Assembly (NCBI RefSeq): GCF_019112545.1
Contig: NW_025064902.1
Location: 418,623 to 482,622, forward strand
DNA from: Guyanagaster necrorhizus
Lineage: Eukaryota > Basidiomycota > Agaricomycetes > Agaricales > Physalacriaceae
Reading direction: 5' to 3'
DNA length: 64,000 nucleotides
In this document: one piece after another, positions 49,915-61,339 of the stretch
How positions within the stretch are numbered: the first letter of the stretch is position 1
Layout: each line of letters opens with the position of its first letter
Notes under the pieces: model-generated
Told to the model about the DNA's origin: nothing
Seen by the model: only the letters and a program-made list of their open reading frames with translations
Database searches by the model: none
Program-made: the position numbers and the translations under genes

Positions 49915-50626
49915 ACCAAGAATGACCACCTTCACTGCTATCAGATCTGATCGACAACAAAGAACACTATGAGATTGATCAAATCTTAAATCACTCTCTC
50001 TAAAAAGTACATGCATGTGGGAGGGGAATGATGACTACAGTTGACTACTTGGTTAGCTGCAAGGGTTATGACTCAGAGTCTAACCAATGGATTAACAAAA
50101 AATAGATGAATGCTGTGGATGCTATTTATAAATATAAATTATCCCTTAATTAAGCCATTAGGATGATAGTCTTAAAGAGGAGGTAATGTTATGATTTTTT
50201 TATTTCTTCTTTGACTTAACCCCTATTTATGCTTAGTCAGAGCACCTATATCAGTGCTTAGAATTATGAGATCAGCTTAGTCATTACAACAAACTGAGTC
50301 TATCATTGTTCTTCAACAACACACAACAGTCTTTTGTAGATAGTAACAATGCTCAAAGACAAAGAACACAATGACTTGAACAGATACAATAAGTAGTAGT
50401 ATTAATATCTCAATGAACAATCAGTATATAAATAGAATAGCTCTTGCTGTATATTTTCAGCTTTAAGCTAAAGTTTATTCTATACCACTTCACTCTCAAG
50501 CTGATTTGCAAAGGCCTTGAAGCATTTGGTCAATAGATATATATAGTAAACTCTAGCATGATTATACAAATATAATACAGCACTAGTTTATCACATGTTC
50601 TGATCATATGTGACTTGGATCTAATA
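49915..50626 (+). mobile_element. E5: 3' end of another E1-family element (chromodomain and LTR1)
   Basis: Begins within the integrase tail (NQE-PPSLLSDLIDNKEHYE), continues with chromodomain text DYLVSCKGYDSESNQWINKK, a purine tract (CTTAAAGAGGAGG) and an LTR1 at 50,187-50,626 (TGTTATGATT...GATCTAATA). The rest of the element is missing. Confidence 0.7.
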
Positions 50627-50827
50627 GGACTACCCAAGTGGTTACTGATTGTCATCTCTGACAAAGTTAGATGATAGCTAGAAGCCCTAGAAGCATCTCA
50701 ATGATGGAGGCTAAAAGCCTAAAAAAGTCATCTGTGAGATCAGAAGTTGATGTGTTCAATGGTGGCATTCAGTTTTCTTCATGCATATTGTGCATAAGAA
50801 AAGAGAAGATAGAAACTTCAAGCTAAT
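50627..50827 (-). pseudogene. E6: leader and gag start of an E1-family element
   Basis: About 200 bp matching 40,200-40,401 of E1 (for example GTGAGATCAG and GGCATTCAGT words) in the same orientation, directly left of an LTR1. It is cut off by the E5 LTR. Confidence 0.55.
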
Positions 50828-51286
50828 TATTAAGCCCAAGTGACACATGACCTAAACACATGATAAATAGGCACTGTATTGAGTTTGTACAGTCATGCTT
50901 AAGTTCACTTCTGTACTTATGTGATGTTATATCTCAAGGCCAATATAAGTCAGCTCAAAGTAGAATGGTGAAGAAATAAACTTTAGCTCAAAGCTGGGGA
51001 TATACAGTGAGAGCTACACTACTTATATACTATTTGTCCATAAGATAAATATATTCCTACTAATTGTGTGTTTTTAGATTATGATGCTCATTGTTCTTGA
51101 GCATCACAACTATCTACAAAAGAGTATTGTCCATTGTCAAGAGGCATCATCATTGTCAGAGAACAATAGCAGACTTGGCCTATTATGGTGACTAAGCCTG
51201 TTCCATGGTTCTAAGCACTGGTCTAGGCACTCTGACTAAGCATAAATAGGGGTTAATCAAGAAAGGAAAGCAGAGAAATCATAACA
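50828..51286 (-). repeat. LTR1, 5' LTR of E6
   Basis: 459 bp, TATTAAGCCC...AATCATAACA on the plus strand, orientation as in E1. With the oppositely oriented E5 LTR it forms a head-to-head LTR pair. Confidence 0.75.
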
Positions 51287-54200
51287 CATCACAGATGCCA
51301 GGTTTGAACTCAAATTCAAAAAGTCTCAGATGGATATTGTCTCACCATGTGGCAAGACAATTAGTTATAGAGATAAGATATGAAAGCTGTACAGCCTTAG
51401 CATCATTGCTTCAGAAATAACTCAGACCTATGCTATAAACCAGTCTGGTCATAGCAAAAGTGGCATAAGATATTAGATCACTTAAATATAGAATCAGTAA
51501 AGAGACTGTTTATAAAAAAAACAGTCAAAGGGATGGATGAAAATGAGTCAGCTGAGCTTCAGACAGATTGCAAAGCCTGCATAAAAGCCAAGCATCATAC
51601 CAAGCTATTTCTGCATGAAGCTAAAAGAGACTACACCAAAATAGGTGAAATGACATTTTCAGATCTGTGGAGACCAGCCTGAACTCAGGGTATCCATGGC
51701 AAAAAGTATTATATAAGCTTCACAGGTGAGAAATCCCAGAGGACAATGTTGTATTTTCTGAAGTCAAAGCAAGGTATAAAAATCTAAAAAAAGATTCAGC
51801 AGTACTAAAAATACATCAAAGTCCATAAAGAAAAGAATCTGAAGTTTATAAGAATTGACAATGAAAAGAAATATGTCAATGAAGAGGTAAAAGAATACCT
51901 CCAGGATAATGAATGGCATACTGTTGGAATTGACTGCAGCATACTCCCTATATCAAAATGGAGTTGCTGAGAGAATAAATTGGACTCTTGTGGAGCATGC
52001 ACATGCCATGCTGAAAGAATGTCACTTACTAAAATTTCTACAGTCTGAGGCAGTGGTATATGTTATGTACCTGAAGAACTGATCATCAACCAAAGCTATC
52101 AAAAATGATCTGACTCCAGAAGAAGTGTTTTAGGATATGAAACTGAATATTTTAGCACTTCAGGAGTTTTGAGTAAAGTGCTGAGTGTTGTAGCAAGACA
52201 ACAAGAGGTCAAAACTAGACCTAAAGTCAAGAAATTTTATTTTTATAGATCTCACAGATGAATCTAGGGCCTAGAGATATTATAACTCAAATGAGACAGA
52301 TTCAGACTTCAAGAAATGTTATATTCTCAAAATGCAACACTACAGAGCCTACAGATATTGACTATGTAGTTTTCACCCTTCATTGCTAAGGAGGAGTCAG
52401 AGAGCAAAGTTGAGCAGACTCTAGATAGAAATGATGATATTTCAGATGATTTCATGAATGCTAGAAATGCTGAATCAAAAGAGGAAATATCTCTTGATAT
52501 ACTATCAATCAAATCAAAGTTATCTATATGGTATGGAAAGATGATTAAGCCACATGACAAATCAATCCAGATTGCATCAATAACTCAACTGAGTTACTGG
52601 ACACTTCATAACCTAACTACACAGGCTGTGAAAACATTGAAATGGCAGCACACCTCAGAAGAATCATCTTTGGAAGCTGAAAATATTGCAATAGACTATG
52701 CATGTGCTGGGAAAACTGCAGACAACCTCAGTGATAAGCCATTAAGTCTTGAAGAAGCCAAGACAAGGTCAGATTGGCATTATTAGAAGAAAGCAATGGA
52801 TAAAGAATACAATATATTGACTTCTCTAGGCATATGGCAGCTGAAAGAATTACTCAAAGACAGATCTCTTGTGGATTGCAAGTGGACTTACAGATTGAAA
52901 AGAGATGGTGATGAGAAAATCACCAGGTATAAGGCCAAACTCATTGCAAAAGTATTTTCACAGGTATCTGGAATTGATTTCTTTGAGACACATGCATCTG
53001 TTGTCAGATTAGACACATTTCACCTACTTATGGCAATTGCTGCCTAAAGAAATCTGATCATTCATAGAATGTATGTTGTTGGAGCTTACTTAAATGGTAA
53101 ACTCAATGAATCCATTTACATGGCATAGCCACCTGAATATTCAGATGAGAGTGGAAAAGTGGCACACCTCAAATTAACACTTATAGATTCAGGCAATCTG
53201 GCTGAGTCTGAAATGACAAATTAAATGCCACATTTTTGGGACTAGGATACACTATGTTGATCAGTGATCAATGTGTGTACATCAGACAAATGAGTTCTGG
53301 TCCCATAATCATAGCTGTACATGTCAATGACATGACACTGTTTGCTCTGGATGATGAAACCATGTCTAACATGAAAGAGCTTAAGAAAAAGCTAAATATC
53401 ATAGATATAGAGGAGATTCAAGACATATTGGACATGAAGATAGACAGGAATTGGGACAAGAGCACTATCACCCTATCCCAGAGGGTATATATTCTAAAAG
53501 TACTTGAGTAAATGGGCATGAATGACTGTAAACCAGTCAAAATAATTATAGACCCAAATGTATAGCTAGAGAAAATTCTGACAGGAGACCCACAAGGCAT
53601 TGATACAGCCATCAGGCAATATTATCATACTGATGTCAGATATCTGATGTATGCAGCCAATGGATCCCCACTTGACATCCTGACATTACACATGCTGTCA
53701 CCAAATTATGCAAGTATGTGCAGAATCTGGCTGCTGAGCATGTCACAGCTTTGAAGCAAGTTTTCCACCATCTAAAGGGGACCCTAGACTTCAGTATCAC
53801 ATATGGAGGGACTATGGATAAACTGATACCTTATTCAGATTCAGACTGGGGAGAAGACAAAACAGATAAAAGATCAACATCTGGTTATGTCTGTACCTAT
53901 GCAGGAGGAGCTGTTACTTGGAGCTCAAAGAAACAGCTCACTGTAGCCTTATCCACTATGGAAGCAGAGTGTATGGCCCTTGTGCATACAACCCAGAAAG
54001 TAATTTGGCTATGAGCACTCTTAACTGAATTAGAATTACCACCTCATGGTGCAACTACCATTTTCATCAACAATCAATCAGCAATCAAATTTGCTGAGAG
54101 CCCTATATTCCATGCATGATCAGACCATATAGACATATGGCATCACTTTGTTCATGAGCATATGGCTTCAAATAAAGTCAAAGTTCAGCACTTTGCATCA

Positions 54201-54297
54201 GAGGAGAACTTAGCAGATATATTCACTGAAGGCCTACCAAGACTATTACATGAGTATCTATCTGCAGGTATTCTAGGAACTCAGATTTGAGGGAGAG
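51287..54297 (+). pseudogene. Ty1/copia retrotransposon remnant 2 (integrase to RNase H)
   Basis: Pre-integrase and integrase text (LDHLNIESVKRLFIKKTVKG, CKACIKAKHHTK, FSDLWRPA), RT (52,790-53,520: GIWQLKELLKDRSLVDCKWT, AKVFSQVSGIDFFETHA, YILKVLE), and RNase H (53,718-54,230: PYSDSDWGEDKTDKRSTSGY, TMEAECMALV, INNQSAIKFAESPIFHA). Ends in the purine tract GAGGGAGAG before the LTR. The 5' part is missing, cut at the E6 LTR. Multiple stops. Confidence 0.8.
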
Positions 54298-54640
54298 TGT
54301 TAGGATAGCAATCCTGAGCAAGTACTTGAAAGTACTTGAAGACACTATGTCAATCAGTTGCAGCTGACTTGGACTGTGATCAGGGCTTATATAGTAATTC
54401 ATAGAAAGCTCTTGAAGTAGTACAAGATGTATTTAAGTATGATGTCTCTCTCTCAAGAGGCTAATCCAATCCTCTGTACCTTACTCTCCTCTGTACTTTC
54501 AGCAGACTTGCAGTAGAAGGCCCTCCATTCTACTGCCCATCTGGCACATATCTCACTTTTGAACTCAGCTGTGTTCACTATCCCTGCTATCTTGATGTTA
54601 TCAGTGAATGCACTGCAGAGTTTGGTAGTCCGAATCATTT
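54298..54640 (+). repeat. 3' LTR of copia remnant 2 (end uncertain)
   Basis: Starts TGTTAGGATAGCAATCCTGA directly after the purine tract. The 3' boundary could not be fixed because no second copy is present. Confidence 0.5.
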
Positions 54641-54934
54641 CTAGTTAGGTGGTCACTGACTGTATACCCATAGCACTTCTATAATTTACAGCAGCAAACA
54701 AAATGATGCCATTCTTAGGCAATCTCATGCCTCGATTACAATGCATTTGCTGAAACTACAAGTTTGTGTAAGTTCATCACCTTGTACTATTTTTGATGCT
54801 ATAAAATACATATGACTACACATGATGTCATACAGTGTTTAATTATCTTCCCTGGATACCATATTCAGTTGAAATTGTCTGAATGAATGATATAAACCTT
54901 ACATTGTGGTGTTAAAGTTCTTCAGTTGCCATGT
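54641..54934. other. CpG-poor border stretch
   Basis: No recognised feature between the copia LTR and the UstYa-type gene. Confidence 0.35.
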
Positions 54935-55587
54935 TCATACCCAATCATGCCAGTTTTGAGATATCTCAGCATATAGTGTATTCCAGTTGTTGCAAATATG
55001 TAACTGATTACTGCAATTGTATTTGAAGTTCCTTTGGGTGAAGTCATCTGGTTCCAAGACAGTATATGCATGGCAAAGAATCCATTGACTAAGAAGATTG
55101 AAACAGTGCTGTGCATGCAGCAGGTCATCAAGGGACATGACCTTGGCCTTGAGACCTGCATGCATCATCTTCAGGCAATGCAACTGATGCCAAAAAGAGA
55201 TGAAGAAAAGGCGGTTCTGGGAACCCAATCGAACTGTTCCATTTCCCTCAGCTTCTCCGATCCACCATTCATTGTAGCCAGCATCATCAAAGGAGTAATG
55301 GACGGTCTCTTCAATGAACATGGCAGCTAAACCAGCTTGCGAAGGAAAATAAAGTGGGATGTCATCTGAAATGAATGCTACAACCAAGTCAAGGTTCGGA
55401 AACTCAGTCTGCTAGTAAAAAAGGCATACTATGATCTCGCCGTCCATATGGGAGATGTCTTGTATCACTGTGAGGAGGATTGAAGAAGATCGAATGTCGA
55501 TAGGAAGAAATATGATGAGAAACATAGCGAGGCCATGCTCGTGACAGCAATAACAGCTTGTATATATGAATACCCTTTCATTTCCAT
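54935..55587 (-). CDS. UstYa-type (DUF3328) oxidase-like protein 1
   Basis: UstYa-type proteins are membrane-anchored, probably metal-dependent oxidative enzymes, best known from cyclisation of fungal ribosomal peptides. The likely start at 55,587 gives a short N-terminus with a membrane segment (IQAVIAVTSMASLCFSSYFF). The main exon (55,387-54,935) has FIEETVHYSFDD, GTVRLGSQNRLFFISF, the first signature HQLHC, the second HAQHC, then LSQWILCHAYTVLEP and NWNTLYAEISQNWHDWV. The typical second motif is HxxHCLxYLRQ; here YLR has become LLS. The junction between the first exon and the main exon was not resolved. The 3' half is CpG-poor while the 5' half is CpG-normal, so decay from the repeat block may have reached this gene. 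Confidence 0.7.
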
Positions 55588-56038
55588 TTCAGAAACAACA
55601 GTTACTCGGGAGATGTATAAGAGAGAGAATGATTTCCATGATGGATGGAGGGGTTGGTACAGTATCCGATATCTACATAACTTTATACATGCAAGTCTTG
55701 TCAAATAAGTACTTACTGTTTTAACAGCCTGTATTGAGCAAATCGATTTGGAATCAGAAGCTGTCAATTAATAGTTTTGACTGGCGACTGGGAGTTCATC
55801 ATCATCACATTGGACGGCATGGTCTACTATAGATACAACCGTGGCGTATACGAATCAGAATCATGATGGTAGGGAAGAGGGGCGGCAAGATCATTATCAC
55901 CGGAGTAAGCATGTGGTCGTAGGTATTTTTCCTTCCAAACTTAAACTTAGAAGTCAGTGACAGCCCAAGGTACAAGTTGAAACGAATGATGTTCTCAATG
56001 ATATCCCTCATCAACGGACACCTTAGCTTCCAAGTCTA

Positions 56039-57215
56039 ATGGCCAATTCTGATTTGGAGATGCAGCGCGCAATCTATGTGTCAATTATTGTTGGCTCAAT
56101 AGTGTTTGGTACGTGTTTCTGTCATTACTTTCCATGTGAAGATAGTGAACGATGCTGCTTACCCATGTCTCAGGAGCTCAGATCTGTCTCTATGTGCAGT
56201 CTTTCGTTTACTTGCTCAAGAACCCAGTTAAAAAGTGGAGAAATTTCTATATCCTCTTTGGCGCGATATTCGTAGTGCTTACTACCGTCGGAGGTGGAAC
56301 CAACATGCAACTCGGACAACTCATATGGATTCAGCATCCTGATTATCCAGGTGGCGCTCCAGCATACTTCGCTGACCATTCCTCGGACTGGTACGAAATA
56401 TGGGGTACTGCCTCCGTGTCCTTTGCCAATATCATGGGAGACGGCCTTCTGGTGGGTTTACACATGTGCATACTTGGGAATAAATGCTTAAAATAACTCC
56501 AAACCCAGCTGTATCGTTGCTACATAATCTATAATTCCAATATCTGGATGGTAGGCTTTCCCTTTCTTGTTTTGCTGGCATCAACAGGTCCGTAAATTTG
56601 AGATCGGCAAGTCATTAGACTCATCATCGCTAACTCTGCTCTAGCTATGATCGTTATTACAATTGTCCAAAGTGCGGTCCCAGAATCGACACACTTCTTT
56701 GGTCTTCCTATTAATTTTGCTATCGCCTGGATTTGCTTGACCGTTGGGTTCAACGTCATCGTCACCGCCCTTATCTGCTATCGTCTGTTGTCCTTCCACA
56801 AAGTTTCCCGCGAAACTCTTCCCTCTGAGCTGACCAACACTTACACCAGCATCTCTGCCATGATGCTAGAGTCTGCAGCTCCTTTCACGATATCTGGTAT
56901 CGTGTATGTTATTGCCTTTGCTGTAAAACGCCCCTCTCAGCAAGTATTCGCCGGAATTTCGGGTCATGGTGGTAAGTCAACGTATCGCAATAGATATTTC
57001 TATCTATTGACAGTCTACAGGCACTTCCTCCCCAGCTCATTATTACTCGCATAGCAATGGGTATGACATGGAACAAAGACATGGTAGATAGGTTCTCCGA
57101 CTCTTTCAGAGTTAATACCTCTGGAACCTTTTCGTCTGCTGTGGCATCGAACGAAGGAAGAGCTCAAATTGTCGTGGTGCTGACAACCAAGGAGTCCGGT
57201 GACAATATGGTTTGA
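56039..57215 (+). CDS. Seven-transmembrane receptor-like protein of the mushroom-specific type
   Basis: Start at 56,039 (MANSDLEMQRAIYVSIIVGS) matches the family. Introns: about 56,109-56,173, 56,451-56,513, 56,587-56,643 and 56,972-57,020. Exons give AQICLYVQSFVYLL, NMQLGQLIWIQHPDYPGGAP, IMGDGLL|LYRCYIIYNSNIW, AMIVITIVQSAVPES, FNVIVTALICYRLL, SAMMLESAAPFTISGIVYVI and PPQLIITRIAMGMTWNKDM, then a polar cytosolic tail to TGA at 57,213-57,215. The gene belongs to an expanded class of GPCR-like proteins of unknown ligand. The last junction is out of phase with canonical sites (donor after GGT G, acceptor before GCA CTT), so a small indel or a different splice site is needed. Confidence 0.75.
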
Positions 57216-57493
57216 ATGGCATCGCGTGTCGCCAACTGAATCTTCTTTCATTGATCCACTATTACGTTCTGCTTTTGATGTTTTGTATCCCGTTCCTACG
57301 ATTTATGCTCTTCTGTTGCGTTAAGTACACTATTATTTTCCATGACAATCTTACATTTTGTTCATCAAGTGACACCGTGGGGATAAACAAAGGTCGTGGC
57401 TGGGTAACTTGTACTTATTGCTCGTTCTTCAGTTAAGTCAATGTTTATGGATAGATTATTTACAACATCAAAAAATTATGATTAGACCCTGCG

Positions 57494-58539
57494 TTAAGGA
57501 ATCTTCTTCAATGCAAAAAGTGGCTGGCTCTCCCCCTTTACAGAGCTCGGAAGAACAGTCCTACCCTTAAATTTAAATCCGAAACTCTCATAGATGCCGA
57601 CCTAGATTTATTTTTCACAAATTCCCAGGCGGTTCCGTGCACAGAATGTCACTTACGTTGAGATCGCTGTCTGCACCCACTATCATGATAGCCTTATCTT
57701 GGATTGCCTAAGGGGCATTCTAAGCCTGGAGAACGGAAAATAGCTATGATATTCAAGACTCACCTGTTGGGTCATTTCTTTGAACATGGCGGTCGCGATT
57801 CCATGGCGCGCTGATATGGCGGATTTACCGCCAACAGTGGTGTCATCCATCCATCAAGATCTGCCTTAAAATGTGCGTCAAATTTCTTAGAGATCCAGAC
57901 GGAGCTGCACAGACGGTTTCCCCAAGAGCGTTATCCACGAATTCCTTGATCTGCGGCCCATACTAATAGGAAACCTATCTTGAGTGAATGCCAAAGATTA
58001 CCTGGTTCAAAAATGTACAATATTCTGCCACCAATATTTTGTTTCTTCCGTAAGGCGAGCATAGGCATAGTTGAATCCTAAGGCTCGTTGTTCCTCTCTA
58101 AGAATGCAATGTGAAACCGTGAGCAAATGACCATCTATGACATATTTGGTCCAAGAGAAACTGACGTTGCCCAAAGAAATGTCCCCGGACCGAAGCCTCC
58201 AAGAACTCCAAGGATCTTACCATCCAAAACAGCGAGCCATACCTTGCCTTCGCGTAGCAGTGCCCGGGTTACGACTCTTAAAAAAGGATCGTACAGAGCC
58301 TTGTTTCCGCCAGTCATTGCACAGATAGTGGGGTCTGAAAGGAAGGTCATATATAAAGATGATGCGCCTTTTATTTGAGCTCATAACTTACTGGTGTCAT
58401 AGGCTTGAACAGCAATCGCGACGATCTCATCGAGCTGAATACCTGAAATAAGAGATTTAATCTCAGTAATATAATTCAATTATAAGAACAGACTGGTCAG
58501 AAAAGTAGGGGAAACAATTTGGAAGTTAAAGAAGGACAT
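57494..58539 (-). CDS. GNAT-family N-acetyltransferase, multi-exon
   Basis: Acetyl-CoA-dependent N-acetyltransferase. Start at 58,539 (MSFFNFQIVSPTFLT); introns of about 50-70 nt give SIQLDEIVAIAVQAYDTS, DPTICAMTGGNKALYDPFLR, LREGKVWLAVLDGKILGVLG, GFGPGTFLWATEEQRALGF and ARLTEETKYWWQNI. The acetyl-CoA site follows: PLLAVNPPYQRHGIATAMFK (motif A, Q-R-x-G-I-A). The end reads VGIYESFGFKFKGRTVLP to TAA at 57,494. Between YGPQIKEFVDNALG and VWISKKFDAHFKADLDGWMT the frame slips by one base; restoring one C in GCAGCTCC would repair it. The substrate cannot be read from sequence. Confidence 0.75.
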
Positions 58540-59047
58540 TCTGGTGACGGTATCTAAATCCGAGAGAACCAGAAATGTTCTTCTAAGATGACTACGTGGC
58601 TCCTTGATACCCAGCCGCTACTCATGTGTCTCGGGCATAGAATCTCTGGTTATCATGATCGAATGATCGGTAATGGAAGTGGCTGAGACCCCAGAAGTTT
58701 TGCCGAGGAATCATCATGATGGTGATATCAAGACGGCCCGATATCAAGGGTAAGTATCGAAACTTATCGGACCAGGCGTCAGGAATAAGTACTGTACCAT
58801 TACTAGCGCATGAATAATTCTCGGTCTGCCATCCATGATAACGTTTGAGTAGCCCTGATCTGATCATGATGTAGGCCGGGTTGTAATACTTATGCCGCCG
58901 TTGTTAAGTCCTGTCAATGTATTCTAGTTTATGTTTGTAAGTGACAACCGATAACAGCCGACTCAGACAGTATATAGGCTCGTATCTTCGAAGTTCCAAG
59001 CAGCACAATCTACCACCCTTCCCGCATACCACCAACGTCAGTGAAAA
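58540..59047. other. Intergenic stretch with promoter of the small secreted peptide
   Basis: A minus-strand frame of 81 codons (58,622-58,867) has no recognisable motif. A TATATAGGCT box at 58,971 lies 77 bp before the ATG at 59,048. Confidence 0.4.
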
Positions 59048-59272
59048 ATGAATGCGGTTATTCCCATCCTCTTAATTCAGATGACTTTTGTGGTGACATT
59101 CCTGCCTACGTCGTCACTCTGCGCTCCAAGTCGATCCAAGCCTGACGCAGTAGTAGGTGGTGAGTACTTGAGTTCACGAATTGTATCCAGCTTGATAAAT
59201 CAAGATCGTAGTAGCACGGAGTGTGCTTCCAGAGCCAACGGTACCCAGGATACTGTACAAGCCTTCGGATGA
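59048..59272 (+). CDS. Small predicted secreted peptide, 74 aa
   Basis: Hydrophobic N-terminus MNAVIPILLIQMTFVVTFLP ending SSLCA, a plausible signal peptide with cleavage after SLCA, followed by about 48 polar residues (SRSKPDAVVGGEYLSSR..., one Cys, one NGT sequon). TATA box 77 bp upstream and an A-rich start context (AAAAATGAA). No KR-type processing sites or internal repeats, so it does not look like a typical dikaritin precursor. It sits tail-to-tail with UstYa-type gene 2. Could be a chance frame. Confidence 0.35.
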   Translation: MNAVIPILLIQMTFVVTFLPTSSLCAPSRSKPDAVVGGEYLSSRIVSSLINQDRSSTECASRANGTQDTVQAFG

Positions 59273-59486
59273 AGTCGACGAAGCTTAAGACTAGAGATAT
59301 TTGTGGTACGGAATAGTTCCTACTATGCCTCAGTCTCTGGAGCTGAGGGTCCTGGGATTTTTCGTTTTAGGATTTGGTTATCGGCTTTCGATGTAAATTT
59401 TATAAATTTATATGGTCCTTGAGTACTTGAGTAACTGTCATGATGAATCTTAGCATTATGTATAAATTTCAGAGGCTCGTGCTTTG

Positions 59487-60157
59487 TTATATTGACGAAG
59501 TAGAACTAGAGTCAAAATCTAACGCGAGACAATGATTCTTGTCCTGACGCCGCCGATTCTCTTCAAAGTCGCGCTGGTTATGCTCTGCCTCTCGATAAAC
59601 AACCTTCCAGTCATTACATACATAAGCGTCCGGATGGACTTCCACATTACGACCCGTCGCTGGCTCAAGCGAGGTGTTAGAATGGCAGGTTACCATTTGT
59701 CGTAAGTAATCCAGACAGTGGGCGACAAGTTCACTGTCGGAAAGGGGATATGAGTGATAATGCTTTTGGGAAGAATGTTGAGGCATTGCAGCTGGTGGAA
59801 CATTCCCAGCGTAAAAGGACGCTGTCGGTCACCTAGATAAAGAAGCCCGTCGTCCGGGACGAGACTGGCCCATTCCGCATCTGCATCTGCCCCTTTAATT
59901 TTGAATCGCTCAGAAGAACCTTCGATAGCAAGCAAGATGGTGTCTGGTTTGGGAATAGGCCATTCATAATGGAAGTCGTCATCTCGTAAGCTGCAGAAAA
60001 TCAATACGTAAACGGGCTCATACTTATGATTCACAGCACGAGATGAAATTCCTTACTGTAGTCAACCGGGGTTTCATAGGGCACAAGTCCACACGATGAA
60101 CTTCACCGCAAGATTGGCAATGGTGGGCAGGAGGACATAATACATAGCGGTACGCAT
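59487..60157 (-). CDS. UstYa-type (DUF3328) oxidase-like protein 2
   Basis: Start proposed at 60,157 with a short membrane segment (MYYVLLPTIANLAVKFIVWT), then VPYETPVDY, an intron (GTAAGG...CTGCAG, about 59,991-60,055) and DDDFHYEWPIPKPD, AEWASLVPDDGLLYLGDRQR and FHQLQC (first signature, HQLHC with Gln for the third-motif His). After another intron follow AHCLDYLRQMVTCHSNTSLE (second signature) and VCNDWKVVYREAEHNQRDF. One base seems missing at the first splice (Y-R-DDD expected, CTTACGAG observed), and a second slip separates the membrane segment from VPYET. Either a decayed gene or sequence with single-base errors. Confidence 0.65.
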
Positions 60158-60223
60158 GGTCAAGGACGGTCGGCAACAGGTGCACCGCTTAAGAAGAGAA
60201 ACTTTGAACGCGTTTCACCTCGA

Positions 60224-61330
60224 ATGGGAGGACAGTTGTGGATATTTGATAAATCTCATCAAAGGGTCATTCCACGAAAGGAATGCTTTACCTGGGCTCA
60301 GAGACCACCGGCATCACTTCTGGCAAAAACGTTAGAACGATTCCTATCGCACTATAGTTACGGTAATATCCCATTCGAATATAGGCAGGTGACAATTGTG
60401 ATACTGATGGACCGCAACATAGTTCAACTGGAGAATTGCGCGGACATTCGGAGGGCGTGGTATCAAATGCACTCCTGCCATCGAATGGAAATACGGTACA
60501 GGATATGGCATTGGACAAGAGACCAAATGTTGCAGCTCCATGAAATTATACAAGAAAACCGGAAGTGATTACTGCAGCTGCCAGTTGATGAAGACGAAGA
60601 ACGATAGATAAGGTTTATCGCGCCCCGCGCTCCAATGGTGCCGTGAGCCCCCTTCTATTCACAGAGTGGACGGCTTTAGTACCACAGCTATGAGCATAGG
60701 TGAGTGGGGGTATGGTATCCTTCATAACATCCACTGTTAGAAAACAGCAGGATTTCATGAACTGAAACACGGACCCCGTACTTATCTCCTTTCACAGCAT
60801 CTCATTGCCGTAACTACCTCGTTCTAATGTTACAGATGGAGGGATTTAGCTCCAGCGCGCACAGCAGAGCGCCGTTCTCGGGGGACATGGGAGTATAGAT
60901 GAGTAATGGGTTCATATTAATAGTCTACCTCACATCCTTTGCCGTTGAGATTTTGTTCTTCTTTATTGTTTCATCAAATGCCATGGGAATGAAGAAGATG
61001 CCATCTGGATGGCGAAGTCATATAATACCTAATATATGCTTTTTCGCATCCGCCGCTAGCTTCATTTTCGGCGGAATTGGTGGATAGAAAACGTGACGAA
61101 GTGGTCGGTGTCTTGCAAAGGTATTGTAGGCCTCCAGGACGCCATTGGGACTGTACCGAGTACCGAATGGCTGGGAACTCTGGTCAGAACAAGAGCGGCA
61201 TTGTCGAAGAAAGACTTACCTTCTCTGGCCAATGCGTTGACCATACAAATGGACACATACGGAACAGTAAGAGCGATAGCTTAAGAGAAAACATCATTGG
61301 TATGTTGGGTATGGAAAAGACTCAGTAGGC
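60224..61330. other. Unassigned end of the host island
   Basis: Holds a 114-codon plus frame (60,224-60,568) without known motifs and a 62-codon plus frame (60,899-61,087) with two hydrophobic segments (ILIVYLTSFAVEILFFFIVS; ICFFASAASFIFGGIGG), perhaps the start of a membrane protein. The frame following in 61,090-61,284 is open but unrecognised. Confidence 0.35.
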
Positions 61331-61339
61331 ATTCGAATG

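Larger units (their letters stand above)
17630..55210. other. CpG desert covering the repeat block
   Basis: By eye only a few dozen CG dinucleotides occur in this 37-kb stretch, whereas flanking DNA has several per 60-base line. TG and CA are correspondingly common. Rare clusters of CG remain around 44,900-45,700. The pattern is that of long-term cytosine methylation followed by deamination rather than classical CpA-directed RIP. Confidence 0.85.

Noticed and set aside
17630..55210. Classical RIP as the mutator
   Set aside because: CA dinucleotides are abundant and it is CG that is missing; stops are mainly TGA at Arg sites, as expected for CpG deamination.
59162..59192. Possible intron in the small secreted peptide (GTGAGT...ATCCAG)
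   Set aside because: About 31 nt is shorter than any convincing intron in this window, where introns run about 45-115 nt.
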